Source: Nematostella vectensis | Lineage: Eukaryota > Cnidaria > Anthozoa > Actiniaria > Edwardsiidae | Direction: 5' to 3' | DNA: 64,000 nucleotides | Assembly (NCBI RefSeq): GCF_932526225.1 | Contig: NC_064043.1 | Span: 11,265,821 to 11,329,820 of the forward strand | Shown: piece by piece, positions 12,201 to 22,246 of the stretch | How positions within the stretch are numbered: the stretch's first letter is position 1 | How the letters are laid out: every line of letters begins with the position of its first letter | The notes under the pieces: generated by a model | Database searches by the model: none | The model's input: only the letters and a program-made list of their open reading frames with translations | What the model was told of the DNA's origin: nothing | Made by a program: the position numbers and the translations under genes

Positions 12201-15200
12201 ACCAAAGATCTTCCCCAGACTTGTGAGATTTGCTGGAGAGAAATGGATCTATGACAAGTCATGCAGAAAGATTGAATCGACGAGCAATACGAACAGTTAA
12301 GCCTATTGGAATTCAACAGGGTCTGCTATGGCGACTGTTTTTGTTTTTGTTTTTGGGGAGTCTAAAAATGCATATGAGGGTTATCTTACTCTACAAACCT
12401 TGTGCAGTTTTTCGAGATAAGAAGGACCTGTTCGCCATTGTCGAAAGACAAGTCTCCAACAGCAGTTGATGTGTAGCTACCAGTCATTTGGACTATTGGA
12501 GGGAAACTCTACAGGTAAGCATAAAACAAATATCAGCCTTCAATAGCAGATCCAAGAAGTGGAGGTGACGGGAATTTTATATGAAATTTATTAGATGTGT
12601 CCTCTTCAGAAATTCCCCTCAGGGGTTTCATTTAGCCGGAAATGCCAGCCACTATTTTCCAAGCACCGGCTACTTCTTTAAAAAAAAAACAATGTTTTTG
12701 TCCTATTTCAGGACATCTACAATTGTAAATGAAATAATTTAGATGGATTCCTGACCTTGCTAGTGACAAATGCCATGATCTCCTCAAGTGAAGGGCGACC
12801 CAGTTTGTGTGAGGCCTTACTACATCGATCCAACAGGGTATACATTACTTCCGGACAAACCAAACTGAAATATGTCTTTCCAGCACTTTCCTAAAAAAAA
12901 ATTTCCAAATAAAAAAGGTTAAGCTACACTTTATAATTTTATAATAAAACGTATAGCAATGACCCATACACCTGTCGCTTTTCATTGTATGATTGTGACA
13001 TATACCTTTCTCTGAACAGCATTGACTATTTTGCTCTTCTGTATGACATGACAAACCCTCTCAGCAAAGTAAGCAAACCATGCCACCATGTCAGCCTTGT
13101 TGCGTATTGTTGAATTACCAAGCCAGGGGATCTGGGCGGGGCTTCTACAAATCACAGAAAGCACTGGAATCAGCTGTAAAGTCTGTTTGTATCTTGATGT
13201 TAGAGCTAGTGCTTTGGGTTCATCCATGTTATAGGTGAGTTTGAGCCATTATCATAAAACAAGCAAACATATCAGTCAATCTTGTGCTAAAAACTGTTGT
13301 TTTTCTAGCTCGCTCAGTCATTTCCTTATTAGGCATTACATACTATATTTGGAGGTCCGCTTTAATCATTTTTTCACTTTTTTTATCGCTCTAGAGCTTT
13401 GTAAGTCGAGAATTTCAACGTAAACTTGCAGGAATTCGTGTTTACTACAATTTTGCCGGCAGCCATCATGGAAATGGAGCCTAGTCCATATCGTTTTAGA
13501 ATATCACAGGTCTCCCGCGCTCTCACCCCACGCTCTTTTAGACTATATAGAAAAACGACAGCCATTGATTGATATGAGGGGTATTACTGGGAACTGCAAA
13601 CAAGGTTTATCAGGTTTATCATTGTTACTCCAGGTGGCATGTGAGTGGGAGATCCTAGTGCATGGCATTCAAGCAATGAATAATAAAACCCATTTGTCCA
13701 ATATGTAAAATGGATCATCCCTCCATATCAAAGAATTATTATTCTCAGAATGGAACATACATTGAGGCTACTTTTTCTTGTGGATGGCAGCCCCAAAATG
13801 CAGATATTTTAATCTGAAAAGAAAAAATAATAATTTCTTTTAGAATTCCTATTTTGTTACAAATATCAGCAAAACTGCATATTTTAAAACAATAAAATAG
13901 TTTTCCTGCTGCAAGGAAAGTGATAAGTCGAACTCTCAAAAGAGAAGTTAACAGATGATAGTACACATTAGATGGCAAAAGCGAAAAAAGTTTGGATAAC
14001 ACTTTTTGTCTGGGTTTGGGGAGAGGGACTTCATCCTTTGTACATCAAAACACATGTCAAACATCCGGTTCCCTTTGGTAGACAGGTTTATAATTTTGAC
14101 ATGTCCTCTTGTCCCTGATTCCATCATCTATATGCCCTTAAGGCACACGTACACCCTTGGCAGTCAAAAACTAGGTCATTCCTTATTGAAAGATTATTGA
14201 AAAACTGTAAAAAATTATCCTATCTTCATATGATACATATGACTGCGCACCCCCTTCAGCAATTCCTGGATACTCGCCTGCACTACAGTATCTGCTGTTC
14301 ATCAAATATTTACACAACAATGATAACATATTAATTGTTTCAGGCCAACTACTCACTTTGTCTTTAGCAAAGAGAAAGACAGCAGCATCACTAAGTCCGA
14401 AGTGAATCAAGTTCTTGCTTGCAATATATTGGAGTACAGACACAGCTTGAGGGAGAATCTTACACAAGCTGTGTACCGTAAGTATCTCACTTCCCTCAAT
14501 AATATTACCATGAGGACAAAGCTCTAAAACCTGCAAGGATTAGAACTTGTAATAAGCTTTAAATGATAAGTAGAATCTAAACTATACCATAGTGATGTAC
14601 ACTTTGTCCCAGGGGGAACAAAGTTGACAAAGTTGACAAAATCAATTTTAACCCTAAGGGCATTTTGGGTGTAGTCAAACCAATTTCTCACCCTAAGAGA
14701 TAGCAGTACAACAAACACACTGCCATGGTGCACATCTTTCTAATGAGAATCTTTTAGAGTGGTTTAGGATAATCAATTAGCGTGAGACCCCTAAGGGATG
14801 GCAGAATCAGAAAAATCTTTGAATACCCCCTAAGGGATAGCAGTTTAGGGAATTTTATACCCTAAAAGATAGGACAATCTGCCCTGTCTACTTTTATGGA
14901 GAACCCAAACCCCATCCCCCAGGGACTTAACACTCACCAGTCCAATAGATTCAACAAATGCCCCAAACACCACCACACCATGTAACTTGATAATATTATC
15001 ATGTTTCAGCTTTGTTAGCATCTTAGCTTCATGGAGAAAGTTCTGGCTTTGTCGAGTACTTGTTGCAAACCTTAGGCATACTTTCATCTAGAGAAAAATA
15101 CCATTAGTACACTTAAGGTCTTGGTAAATTTGACACCACTTTTTGTTTTTGTGCTTTTTGCAAAACCTGTATGAATTGTTCTTAAACTTTATTTTTGCAA

Positions 15201-17211
15201 AAAAAAAAATAAGAAATCGCATTCTAAGATGGCTAAATATGGGCCTTTGCTGTTTCCCGTGGTACTGTTGACCGTGAATTCACGCCAAATCTTTGACTTT
15301 TCTACCGTATTATTTTGAGGCTAGAACTCGAGCTTGTCTGGCGTAACCTCGCGACGGGTTTGAATATATCGCCTTCAAATTTTCGGGATCTGATAGATAA
15401 TTATGCCGTGAATTAGACATGTAACACTAACAATTATGATAATTATGTGTAAGGAATTTTCGATTTTTGACTGAAGATCGCTTTTATAGCACTTTTCCCA
15501 TCCAAATTTCCCCAGAAATGAGAGTTCCAGCTTTGATTCGTGATATTTTGTTGACATTGTCAAATAACAAAAAGTCCTTACACACTTTGGTAGATCATCT
15601 ATCTGTCATTGAGATGCAATTATGTGCAAGTGCATGCGCAATTATGCCAAGGTACATTACGCTCTAGAGTAATCTCCATACTTTTGCGTTTGAGGCCCCA
15701 AAACTTAAACCCGGAATTAGCTATCGCAAAAATAAAACTTGCAGGAGATAATTCAATCTTTTATTTGATATATAGTTTGTACATGTAGTGAAAATTGCGG
15801 CGCTACAATATTTTTTTCCACGGACACGTTGTTTACCTTTCCCGAGACCTTAATTCTTTTATAACAACACAAATCATGCCTTTCGAATCTTAACTTTCCT
15901 TTAAGACATCACTATAACAAACACCTTGTTACCCAAACTGCAATGTATACAGTCCGTCGAACCACCATTTGGGTATGGTAAAAGATCTAATAAATGTGGG
16001 GGAGGGGCATTTATTAGTTTTCGATGGTCTAAGGGATTAAGCAAGACGGCAATTAAATTTGATTTATATAACCAGAGTTCCTATGTCATTTAATATGAAA
16101 TATAGTAAGTTAGCTAGTAAGTTAAAAACTGTAGAAATACTTAACATTTTTTCCATTTTTTTACCTTTTCTCTGTTTGGCTTTGCCCATGTTGCCTCATT
16201 GACAATGCCAGAGTAAGGTCCACGTCCTATCCTTTGAGTGATTGAAAGATCTTTTAGAGAAATAATGGGAATACCATCCTCCTTGAGTTTGGCTTCATAA
16301 TCTACCTTTCCAATATTCTGCAAAAAAAATACATGGTTATGTAAATACTCTAGCAAACAATATTTACCAATTTACACACACTCAACATGAAGGATTTTTA
16401 TTAAAGAAGTATAAGCTACATAAACAAAAGTTTACCATTGCCAATTTGTTAAAATCCAAGCTCTTTGCATTCTTTAAAGCTGCTGCAAAAAGTTCTGCAC
16501 TTTGCCATGGAGTGCGGCTTTGAATTTTCTTAGTATCCATTCGCTCAAGGTCGTTGATAGAATGAACATCATGTGTATAAACTAACGACGTAAAAGATTC
16601 TTGTAGGCCTTTTTCTGCCAAGCTGAGGTATAGCCGGTCATAGTCATTCATCTCAATCGATTCCTTGTCATGCGTCTCCTTAATCAGAAAAACAACATAT
16701 TTAAAAGCTTACATGAGACGATTTTAAAGTGCTGATCGGATGGCATTATTCATAGTTCCATTTGAATTAAAATCCAGGCCCGTAGCCATGGAGGGGGGGG
16801 GGGGGGGGTTCGAGGGGTTCGGACGAACCCACTCACCTGGCTTGAAGGTCCGCTCAGAGCAATCAAAAATATAATAACGTTTGGCTGGAGATATACCGTG
16901 CACATCAAAATGTCTTTAAAATGACTATAAAAATCTTTTTATAATAATTATCTTTATTATTACCGCTATATGTAAAAAGTACCCTATTAAAAACATTTTA
17001 AATACAAGATTGAATTTATTTGAAGTATTGGTTGCCTAATGTAATAAGGCGAGGGGAGGGGTATACCGGAAATTTGGTCCGCTGAAATGGAAAAACGAAC
17101 TACCCCGCTCAAAATCCTGGTTACGGGCCTGAAATCAGAGATTTAATTTACATTTCTCACCCACCTCATGCCTTAAAGCTCCAGTTAGCTTTTCCAAAAG
17201 ACCTTTTCTAC
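5552..17211 (-). CDS. Pseudokinase-SH3-ROC-COR-Death-TIR protein (ROCO family, immune/cell-death type)
   Basis: This is a large spliced gene. Coding exons in transcript order are 17211-17165 (tentative), 16678-16436, 16317-16165, 15087-14938, 14530-14357, 13813-13761, 13144-13006, 12890-12756, 12508-12399, 12232-12132, 11922-11836, 11748-11324, 10960-10154, 9865-9635, 9229-8417, 7112-6791, 6231-6017 and 5803-5552. Every junction has GT-AG sites and the phases join without a frameshift for about 1,485 residues, which argues for a working gene. The true first exon and start codon were not found. Order of parts: a helical N-terminus (possibly SAM-like), a degenerate protein kinase, SH3, ROC GTPase, COR, Death, TIR. 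ROCO proteins signal through GTP-dependent dimerisation, and Death and TIR domains recruit innate-immune or cell-death partners. A cytoplasmic sensor or adaptor role is my inference. In LRRK-type ROCO proteins the kinase follows COR; here it precedes ROC. Confidence 0.85.
6791..7112 (-). other. Exon for a Death domain
   Basis: The exon reads LLAREIGPAWKALGRALLL, then LDQIEADEKQLYEQSFLVLR, then TLDNLGRALVKVGRGDLG. That is the order of Death-domain helices (L-A-x4-WK-LGR-L, ID-I, L--W, L---L). It joins the TIR exon in phase 1 (codon GAC). Death domains pair with each other to build signalling platforms such as those of MyD88 and FADD. Confidence 0.8.
7300..8393. repeat. Higher-order minisatellite, 41-bp monomers in 287-bp units
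   Basis: The array is made of monomers of about 41 bp, such as TACAAAGTTAACCATGCGAC followed by GCGCGCTACCGTGGCCACCAA. Seven different monomers form a 287-bp unit. Three such units, starting near 7335, 7622 and 7909, appear identical over at least 200 bp each, then single variant monomers run to about 8393. It fills most of the 7113-8416 intron of the ROCO gene and stops about 24 bases from the splice donor. The long plus-strand ORFs here are products of the repeat and are not genes. Confidence 0.9.
8417..11748 (-). other. Exons for the ROC GTPase and COR domains
   Basis: The 11748-11324 exon carries the ROCO lead-in AYRKALLEGKVQVYRGRIML and the P-loop GQDRAGKTS. The 10960-10154 exon carries the switch II motif IWDFAGQHLYY and the base-recognition motif VGTHED, which ROCO proteins have in place of NKxD. 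All residues needed to bind and hydrolyse GTP appear present. The COR dimerisation module follows in 9865-9635 (MLNFYHDLGVIVMHG, QWLIDLFRRLI) and in the long 9229-8417 exon (MEHYGLIARFN). An acidic, Gln-rich linker lies between P-loop and switch II, with an intron in it. Confidence 0.85.
9306..9554. mobile_element. MITE with AAGCCGCATTG inverted ends
   Basis: This element of about 250 bp begins AAGCCGCATTGTTACCAGTT and ends AACTGGTGACAATGCGGCTT, so the ends are inverted repeats. The inside (ATTTTTAACGGAAAACGCGG, TTAGAGCGGATGGCCTG) matches the copies at 59345-59836. It lies in the ROCO intron between exons 9865-9635 and 9229-8417. No coding capacity is seen. Confidence 0.75.
12132..12508 (-). 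other. Exons for the SH3 domain
   Basis: Two exons (12508-12399 and 12232-12132) join in phase 2. They read AVGDLSFDNGEQVLLISKN, then DLWFGEKEDGQLGLFDSSM. These match the SH3 core: an ALYDY/DLSF-type strand with acidic RT loop, then W-x-G-E-x4-G-x2-G-L-F. The usual double Trp is LW and the usual FP is FD, so the proline-binding surface may be altered. An SH3 between a kinase-like domain and a ROC GTPase is unusual. Confidence 0.75.
14146..14276. repeat. Dispersed repeat, copy B
   Basis: This copy reads CACGTACACCCTTGGCAGTC, AACTAGGTCATTCCTTATTG and ATATGACTGCGCACCC, and ends with CTGGATACTCGCCTG. It is the same family as the copies at 4046-4165 and 59859-60018 and lies in a ROCO-gene intron. 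Confidence 0.55.
14740..14885. repeat. Short dispersed repeat with CCCTAAGGGATAGCAG motif
   Basis: The motif CCCCTAAGGGATAGCAGTTT and variants occur several times here. Related copies are near 51465-51600, 52640-52750, 53430-53480 and 54050-54085. No ORF or inverted ends are seen. The type of element is unknown. Confidence 0.45.
16775..17131. mobile_element. MITE with CAGGCCCGTAGCCA ends, copy 1
   Basis: The left end reads CAGGCCCGTAGCCATGGAGG and the right end CAAAATCCTGGTTACGGGCC TG, an imperfect inverted pair. An internal GGTCCGCT motif occurs near both ends. A second, shorter member lies at 23209-23347. It sits in the ROCO gene between the tentative exon 17211-17165 and exon 16678-16436. 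Confidence 0.65.
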
Positions 17212-17579
17212 CTGGAAACAATGTCTTTCTCATCATTAAATGGTTATAATAACTTGAAGGACAATTTTTTAATGTTAATTCCGGTCTGATAAGCGAATAT
17301 TGACAGGCTTTCCTTGCAAAACAAATACTACCCACAAGCCTGCTCGATGTTTTAACATATATTAACATTTAAAAATATTTTAGATTGTGTTAGTTCTTTT
17401 ATATATTTCTTTTTTTTATTGATCTCAAACTGATTCTTTTTTTTTTTTTTAGAAAATGTATAAAATATTGTACCACAATGAATCAAATTCACCCAAATCA
17501 ATGTTTGCTGTTATTCCACTTCATTATACTCGCGTTAAAAAGTATTCACCAGAGTCCTGGGACCTAGAGAGGTAGTCAC

Positions 17580-17746
17580 GTGAAGCATCTCATCCTATCA
17601 CGTGGTCAGTGCGTGGCTTCTACCCAGTCGGCGCAGCGTGGCTCTTCCTCTTTGATCGAACTCGGTTTCGCCGGTCGAATACCAAACTACATTTAACGTA
17701 CCCTTTACCATCTCAATCCTAGGCTTTGTACCCTCAATACTTAGCG
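17580..17746 (+). promoter_or_regulatory. Promoter region and leader exon of the ADP/ATP carrier gene
   Basis: Two CACGTG E-boxes (in TAGTCACGTGAAGC and CTATCACGTGGTCAG) lie at about 17576-17605. A pyrimidine tract, GGCTCTTCCTCTTTG, near 17640 is a plausible start of the polypyrimidine-initiator kind common in highly expressed housekeeping genes. The leader ends at 17746 with the donor GTAAGTGAG. The acceptor AAATAG at 18601-18606 lies directly before the ATG. No TATA box is evident. The ROCO gene runs the other way from just upstream, so this may be a bidirectional promoter (inference). Confidence 0.55.
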
Positions 17747-18606
17747 GTAAGTGAGATCAATACATATTCTTTGTTCTAGTTCGTGATTTTCTGCCGTTTG
17801 GGGCTAGTAATCGGGAGATTCCTGGGTTTATAAATTTTGAGTTAGCCGTTTCATTGCACCGGCATTTCGATCGAACACCAAGTCATCCTTAGCTTCTACT
17901 GTCTACTAAAGACGACCTCATTACCCATATTTTATATATTTGACTATCAAAAGAGATACCTCTATTTGTATTAAGGTTTCTCCTATGTTAACTAGCTGTC
18001 CGCTTGCATGTCGTCGCCATTTCTCGTCGTTTTCGTCGCTCACGTGTTTGAAGACGAAGGGTCTTGTACTATACTCCCCCGGAATTTATAATTATATTCT
18101 TTTTACGTCTGAACATTCTCGATGACGCTTTGCTGTAATGCTTTTTCTGTCCGTTAAACTAGGTCAGTTTAGTGTTACATGTCTAATTCACTCGAATGAC
18201 TCGACTCTTTGCTCACTTATCGATAACATCCGACTTACGCTAGCTCCCCTCCCGACAGATTGCGCAACAATTCCTAGTTTCAGCGCTTTTACTTTACAAC
18301 AAGAAAAGGTTTTATGTGTAAAAAATAGCTCGCAGTTTTTATGGCTCTCTCATTCTTCTGATCCGACAAAGGTACGCCGGCATTCGCATTGATTTATGAA
18401 AATGATTGTTTATAGCAACTCGGATAAGCAGAAAAAAAAGTATTTAGTATTGTTATTATCATGCGGCTCTTATGTTTTTGCACTTGTGGGATAGCATTTC
18501 TATAGCAAATTTCTAAATGTGTTATTTTTAATGAAGGAGGTGCTATGTTGCATTGTTTCACTGCTCATTGGCTCCAGTTCTTACAATTATTTCGTTTGCT
18601 AAATAG

Positions 18607-20473
18607 ATGGCAAGCCAAAAGAAACTTCACTTCGTTGAGAATTTTGGTCTTAGCGGTGCTGCCGCCATTATTTCCAAGACCGCTGCTGCTCCCATTGAGC
18701 GTGTAAAGCTGCTGGTCCAGAACCAGGATGAGATGTTGAAAGCAGGACGCCTGGATCATCCTTACAAAGGCGTCATCGACTGTACCTCAAGAACATACAG
18801 ATCTGAAGGATTTCTTTCCTTCTGGAGAGGTATGCATGATTCTTAGAGACTGGTCAATGGCTGTAAACTCTTTTCCACCTGCATTTGAATAGATGTATCA
18901 GAACAATAATTTTAGTAAAACTGGTAGTATAATGTTCAAGTTAGATTTTTAAATATAAATTTCACCCTCAATTACTGCACAGTTTTTGTTAGAGGCTATC
19001 TAGCTATGTTGCAACCCCATTCACTATCAAACGGGACAAGAAACCATTTTCTCCCGCATTTGAATAGATGTATCAGAACAATAATTTTAGTAAAACTGGT
19101 AGTATAATGTTCAAGTTAGATTTTTTAATATAAATTTTACCCTCAATTACTGCACAGTTTTTGTTAGAGGCTATCTAGCTATGTTGCAACCCCATTCACT
19201 ATCAAACGGGACAAGAAACCATTTTCTCCCACATTTGATTATTTGTATCAGAACATAATAATTTTAGTAAAACTGGTAGTATAATGTTCAAGTTAGATTT
19301 TTAAATATAAATTTTACCCTCAATTACTGCACAGTTTTTGTTAGAGGCTATCTAGCTATGTTGCAACCCCATTCACTATCAAACGGGACAAGAAACCATT
19401 TTCTCCCACATTTGATTATTTGTATCAGAACAATAATTTTAGTAAAACTGGTAGTATAATGTTAAAGTTAGATTTTTAAATATAGATATTACCCTCAGTT
19501 ACTGCACAGTTTTTGTTAGAGGCTATCTAGTTATGTTGCAACACCATTCACTATCAAGGGGGACAAGAAACCAACCCAGTTAACTGAGAGTTTGAGTAAT
19601 CCGAGTTGAAAAGACAGGTACTTAAAAAGGTTTGTTGATGTTTAGCAGGGAGCTTGAGTTATCAGAGTAAAAAGGATTCATCATACTTTAAAATTAAATG
19701 ACATTGTTACCAAACATGAAATTTAGTGACCATTTAGTGTCTGTTGTTTTTGCATTTCCCAATGGTTTGTTATGATTTCAGGTAACCTGGCAAACTGCAT
19801 TAGGTACTTCCCCACTCAGGCTCTAAACTTTGCCTTCAAGGATCAAGTCAAGGCTCTTTTCAAGCCCAAAAAGACTGACAGCAATGCCATCAAGTTCAGC
19901 AAAAACATTGCCTCCGGTGGTGCTGCCGGTGCCATGTCTCTGTTCTTTGTCTATTCCCTTGACTACTGCCGTACAAGATTAGCCAATGATGCCAAGGTAG
20001 GAAAGAAAGGAGGAGAGCGCCAGTTCAATGGCATGATCGATGTCTACAAGAAAACCATTGCCAGTGATGGTCTTGTGGGTCTTTACCGTGGGTTTGTCAT
20101 CTCATGCGTCGGGATCATCGTGTACCGTGGCTTCTACTTCGGCCTGTATGACACCCTGAAGCCTATCCTTCTGGGTGAGGATGCAGGTGTCGTCATCTCA
20201 TTTGTTCTTGGTTATGGTGTAACTGTCAGTGCTGGTTTGGCTTCCTACCCCATCGACACCATCCGCCGAAGAATGATGATGACCTCTGGCGAAGCCGTTA
20301 AGTACAAGGGCTCTATCGATTGCACCATCCAGATCTTGAAGAAAGAAGGAGCTATGTCGCTGATGAAGGGAGCTGGAGCCAACATCCTCAGGGGTATGGC
20401 CGGGGCTGGTGTACTTGCTGGATTTGACAAATTCAAGGAGTTGTACGTCAACTTCCGGTTTGCGGAAAACTAA
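18607..20473 (+). CDS. ANT: ADP/ATP carrier (adenine nucleotide translocase)
   Basis: This gene encodes a 304-residue mitochondrial carrier that exchanges cytosolic ADP for matrix ATP across the inner membrane. Coding exons are 18607-18829 and 19782-20473, joined in phase 1 within Trp-Arg-Gly-Asn. The sequence shows the three-fold carrier repeat with the motifs [15 protein letters not shown] and PIDTIRR, each with its matrix-helix charges. It also has RRRMMM, the signature unique to ADP/ATP carriers. There are six expected membrane helices and no cleavable presequence. The length matches the family (about 300). The start is fixed by the splice acceptor right before ATG and by the conserved N-terminus [26 protein letters not shown] follows at 20694. 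It corresponds to vertebrate SLC25A4/5/6 as a group; I cannot assign one paralogue. Confidence 0.97.
18870..19575. repeat. Tandem repeat, about 176 bp x 4, in the carrier intron
   Basis: The block GTATCAGAACAATAATTTTA through CTATCAAACGGGACAAGAAA is repeated four times with starts near 18895, 19070, 19245 and 19422. Copies differ by a few bases; the last is the most diverged (ACACCATTCACTATCAAGGG). It takes up most of the 18830-19781 intron and has no coding capacity. Confidence 0.9.
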
Positions 20474-20693
20474 TTACTTTACCGGACATATCTGGACCAC
20501 ATGAGAGGGTTTTGTGTTGCGCAAGCAAATGCTTGTGGAATGAATTTGTAAAGAGTGATAGGAGAAACACAGCGCATTGTCTGCTAGGGTTTTAGAAGTT
20601 TCAATTTTTGTAAGGAGAAATTTGTAAAATCACCAGTGTGGCTTTGCAAAATGTATTTATACTACGTGCTGTAATGGTCTTCTCTAGTATGTC

Positions 20694-20699
20694 AATAAA
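20694..20699 (+). terminator. Poly(A) signal of the ADP/ATP carrier gene
   Basis: The sequence TCAATAAAATAAAATC contains two overlapping AATAAA-type signals, about 220 bases after the stop codon of the carrier. Confidence 0.7.
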
Positions 20700-20980
20700 A
20701 TAAAATCACAATTGTAAAATATTTAATTGTACTTGTTAAAGAACACCCAATCACACCACCATTTTTGATCATGCTCAGTAACAGGTCACACAAAGCATCC
20801 AATTCTTTTCATCTACAATGTATCAGGTCATTTGTAGATAATTTCTTTGAAGTTTTCTGACCAATACACTATTGTTATTTCAATGATACAACTACCAATA
20901 CACAAAAAAAAAAAACAATGGAATGGTGGGCCTTTACATCTCACTATCACAGGAGGAAATTAGCCTCCATGCAGAGGAAC

Positions 20981-21181
20981 TCTAACAAGTTATTCTGCAA
21001 GTAGGCTAGAGGGAATCCTTTTAAAAAGTGAGAAGTAACGACAACTGCAATTTTCAATATGCTGCTCTTGTCAATGATTTACTCTAACAAGTTATTCTGC
21101 AAGCAGGCTAGAGGGAATCCTTTTAAAAAGTGAGAAGTAACGACAACTGCAATTTTCAATATTCTGCTCTTGTCAATGATT
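20981..21181. repeat. Direct tandem duplication of 101 bp
   Basis: The segment CTCTAACAAGTTATTCTGCA through CTTGTCAATGATTT is present twice in a row, with only a few differences (AAGTAGGC against AAGCAGGC, ATATGCTG against ATATTCTG). It lies downstream of the carrier gene. Confidence 0.85.
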
Positions 21182-22246
21182 TCCAACTGCTAAAATGCAT
21201 TCTGGCTTCTTATTGATGCTAACAATTATATTTGGTGATTTTGAATTGATCAGTGCCGAGAGGTGATTTGAGTGCTGGCCAATCGATCTACTTCAAGGAT
21301 TTTGTATGACAAGCCAGGTGATTTAGCTGTTGGAAATTGTCAGCTAAAGATTGCAGATGTTGAAAACTGCAGTTAAGTTGGTCTCTAAGGTGTCAGGGTT
21401 GCACTTTGCTCGTATTCTGAAAGCACAAAGCTGCTGAGGGCTTTGAAGTGATGCAGTGTGTAATGGCCATGGGGAAGCGGACATGCAATAAGTCTAGCAA
21501 GTAATGCAAAGTTCATAGCAACTGAATATGTAGACTCCAAGCAGTCACCAATGTGTCAAGCATTTCTATTTTCTTTCAAGGTAAATGCTGGACATAGCAG
21601 CTACTGCTCCGAGTCTACTGTTTGACAAATTGGATGTGCGAAAAATGTATGATTGGTTTCCATGGCTTTATTTTCATCTACTACACATTAACTGTAGTAA
21701 TACATTCTTAAAATAATCTTAGATGAAGAGAGCTTGGTAGTAAGAGGTAAACCTGCAAGAACCAGACTTGCTGAAACCCAAACATTGTTCATTAAATGAA
21801 ATCAGGACCCAGGCCCACATCTCATATATGGGAGTTTGTACTATAACATATCCTTAACTGGAGCCAACTTGGGAGACACTTGTCTTGGTTTATTTGATCA
21901 TTGGAATATCATATCATTTTGTCTCTCTTCAGGCCATGCGTGTTTTCTTTTGTCTTGTTGTTTTATTTCAATAAACTTGTCATCTATCTAAAGAAAAAGG
22001 AGCCACTTTTTAAGGAGATGGATTTCATTCCATTGATTGAAGTGGATTTACTTTTCTATGAAATATAAATCTCATTTGCATTAATGAAAAAGTTTTATGA
22101 AACAAATCAGCTCCAGGGATTTGAAATGGCTGGTAGTGAAAACCCAGTTATTATTGTACATTTCAAGAATTCAATGCTGTGATGGGATAATGTAGAGTTT
22201 CCCTTGGTGGCTATTCTACTTCTTCAAGATCCTAAGGTGTCTATTT
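21182..22246. other. Intergenic stretch between two convergent genes
   Basis: I see no exon in this interval. TTTATT at 21962-21967 reads AATAAA on the minus strand and could be the poly(A) signal of the seryl-tRNA synthetase gene, about 280 bases past its stop. An AATAAA on the plus strand also lies near 21970. Confidence 0.45.

Larger units (their letters stand above)
12756..16317 (-). other. Exons for the degenerate protein kinase (pseudokinase) domain
   Basis: The domain starts in the 16317-16165 exon with a glycine loop, IGRGPYSGIV, and continues with an intact alpha-C helix glutamate in FLHEAKMLTKLKHDNIIKLH (15087-14938). The catalytic parts are lost. Where an HRD motif is expected, the 14530-14357 exon reads LIHFGLSDAAVFLF. 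Where DFG is expected, the 13813-13761 exon reads IKISAFWGCH. The VAIK position reads MKVC in KMKVCLRF, so the lysine is probably replaced by cysteine. The C-lobe is recognisable in NKADMVAWFAYFAERV (for KSDVWSFGVLLWE) and in the last exon, with CPEVMYTLLDRC and GRPSLEEI. The domain resembles the tyrosine-kinase-like group but should be catalytically dead, and is probably a scaffold or allosteric partner of the GTPase. Confidence 0.8.

Noticed and set aside
13383-13565. 60-residue minus-strand ORF between kinase exons
   Set aside because: The kinase exons on either side join in phase without it, and it does not resemble the kinase C-lobe.
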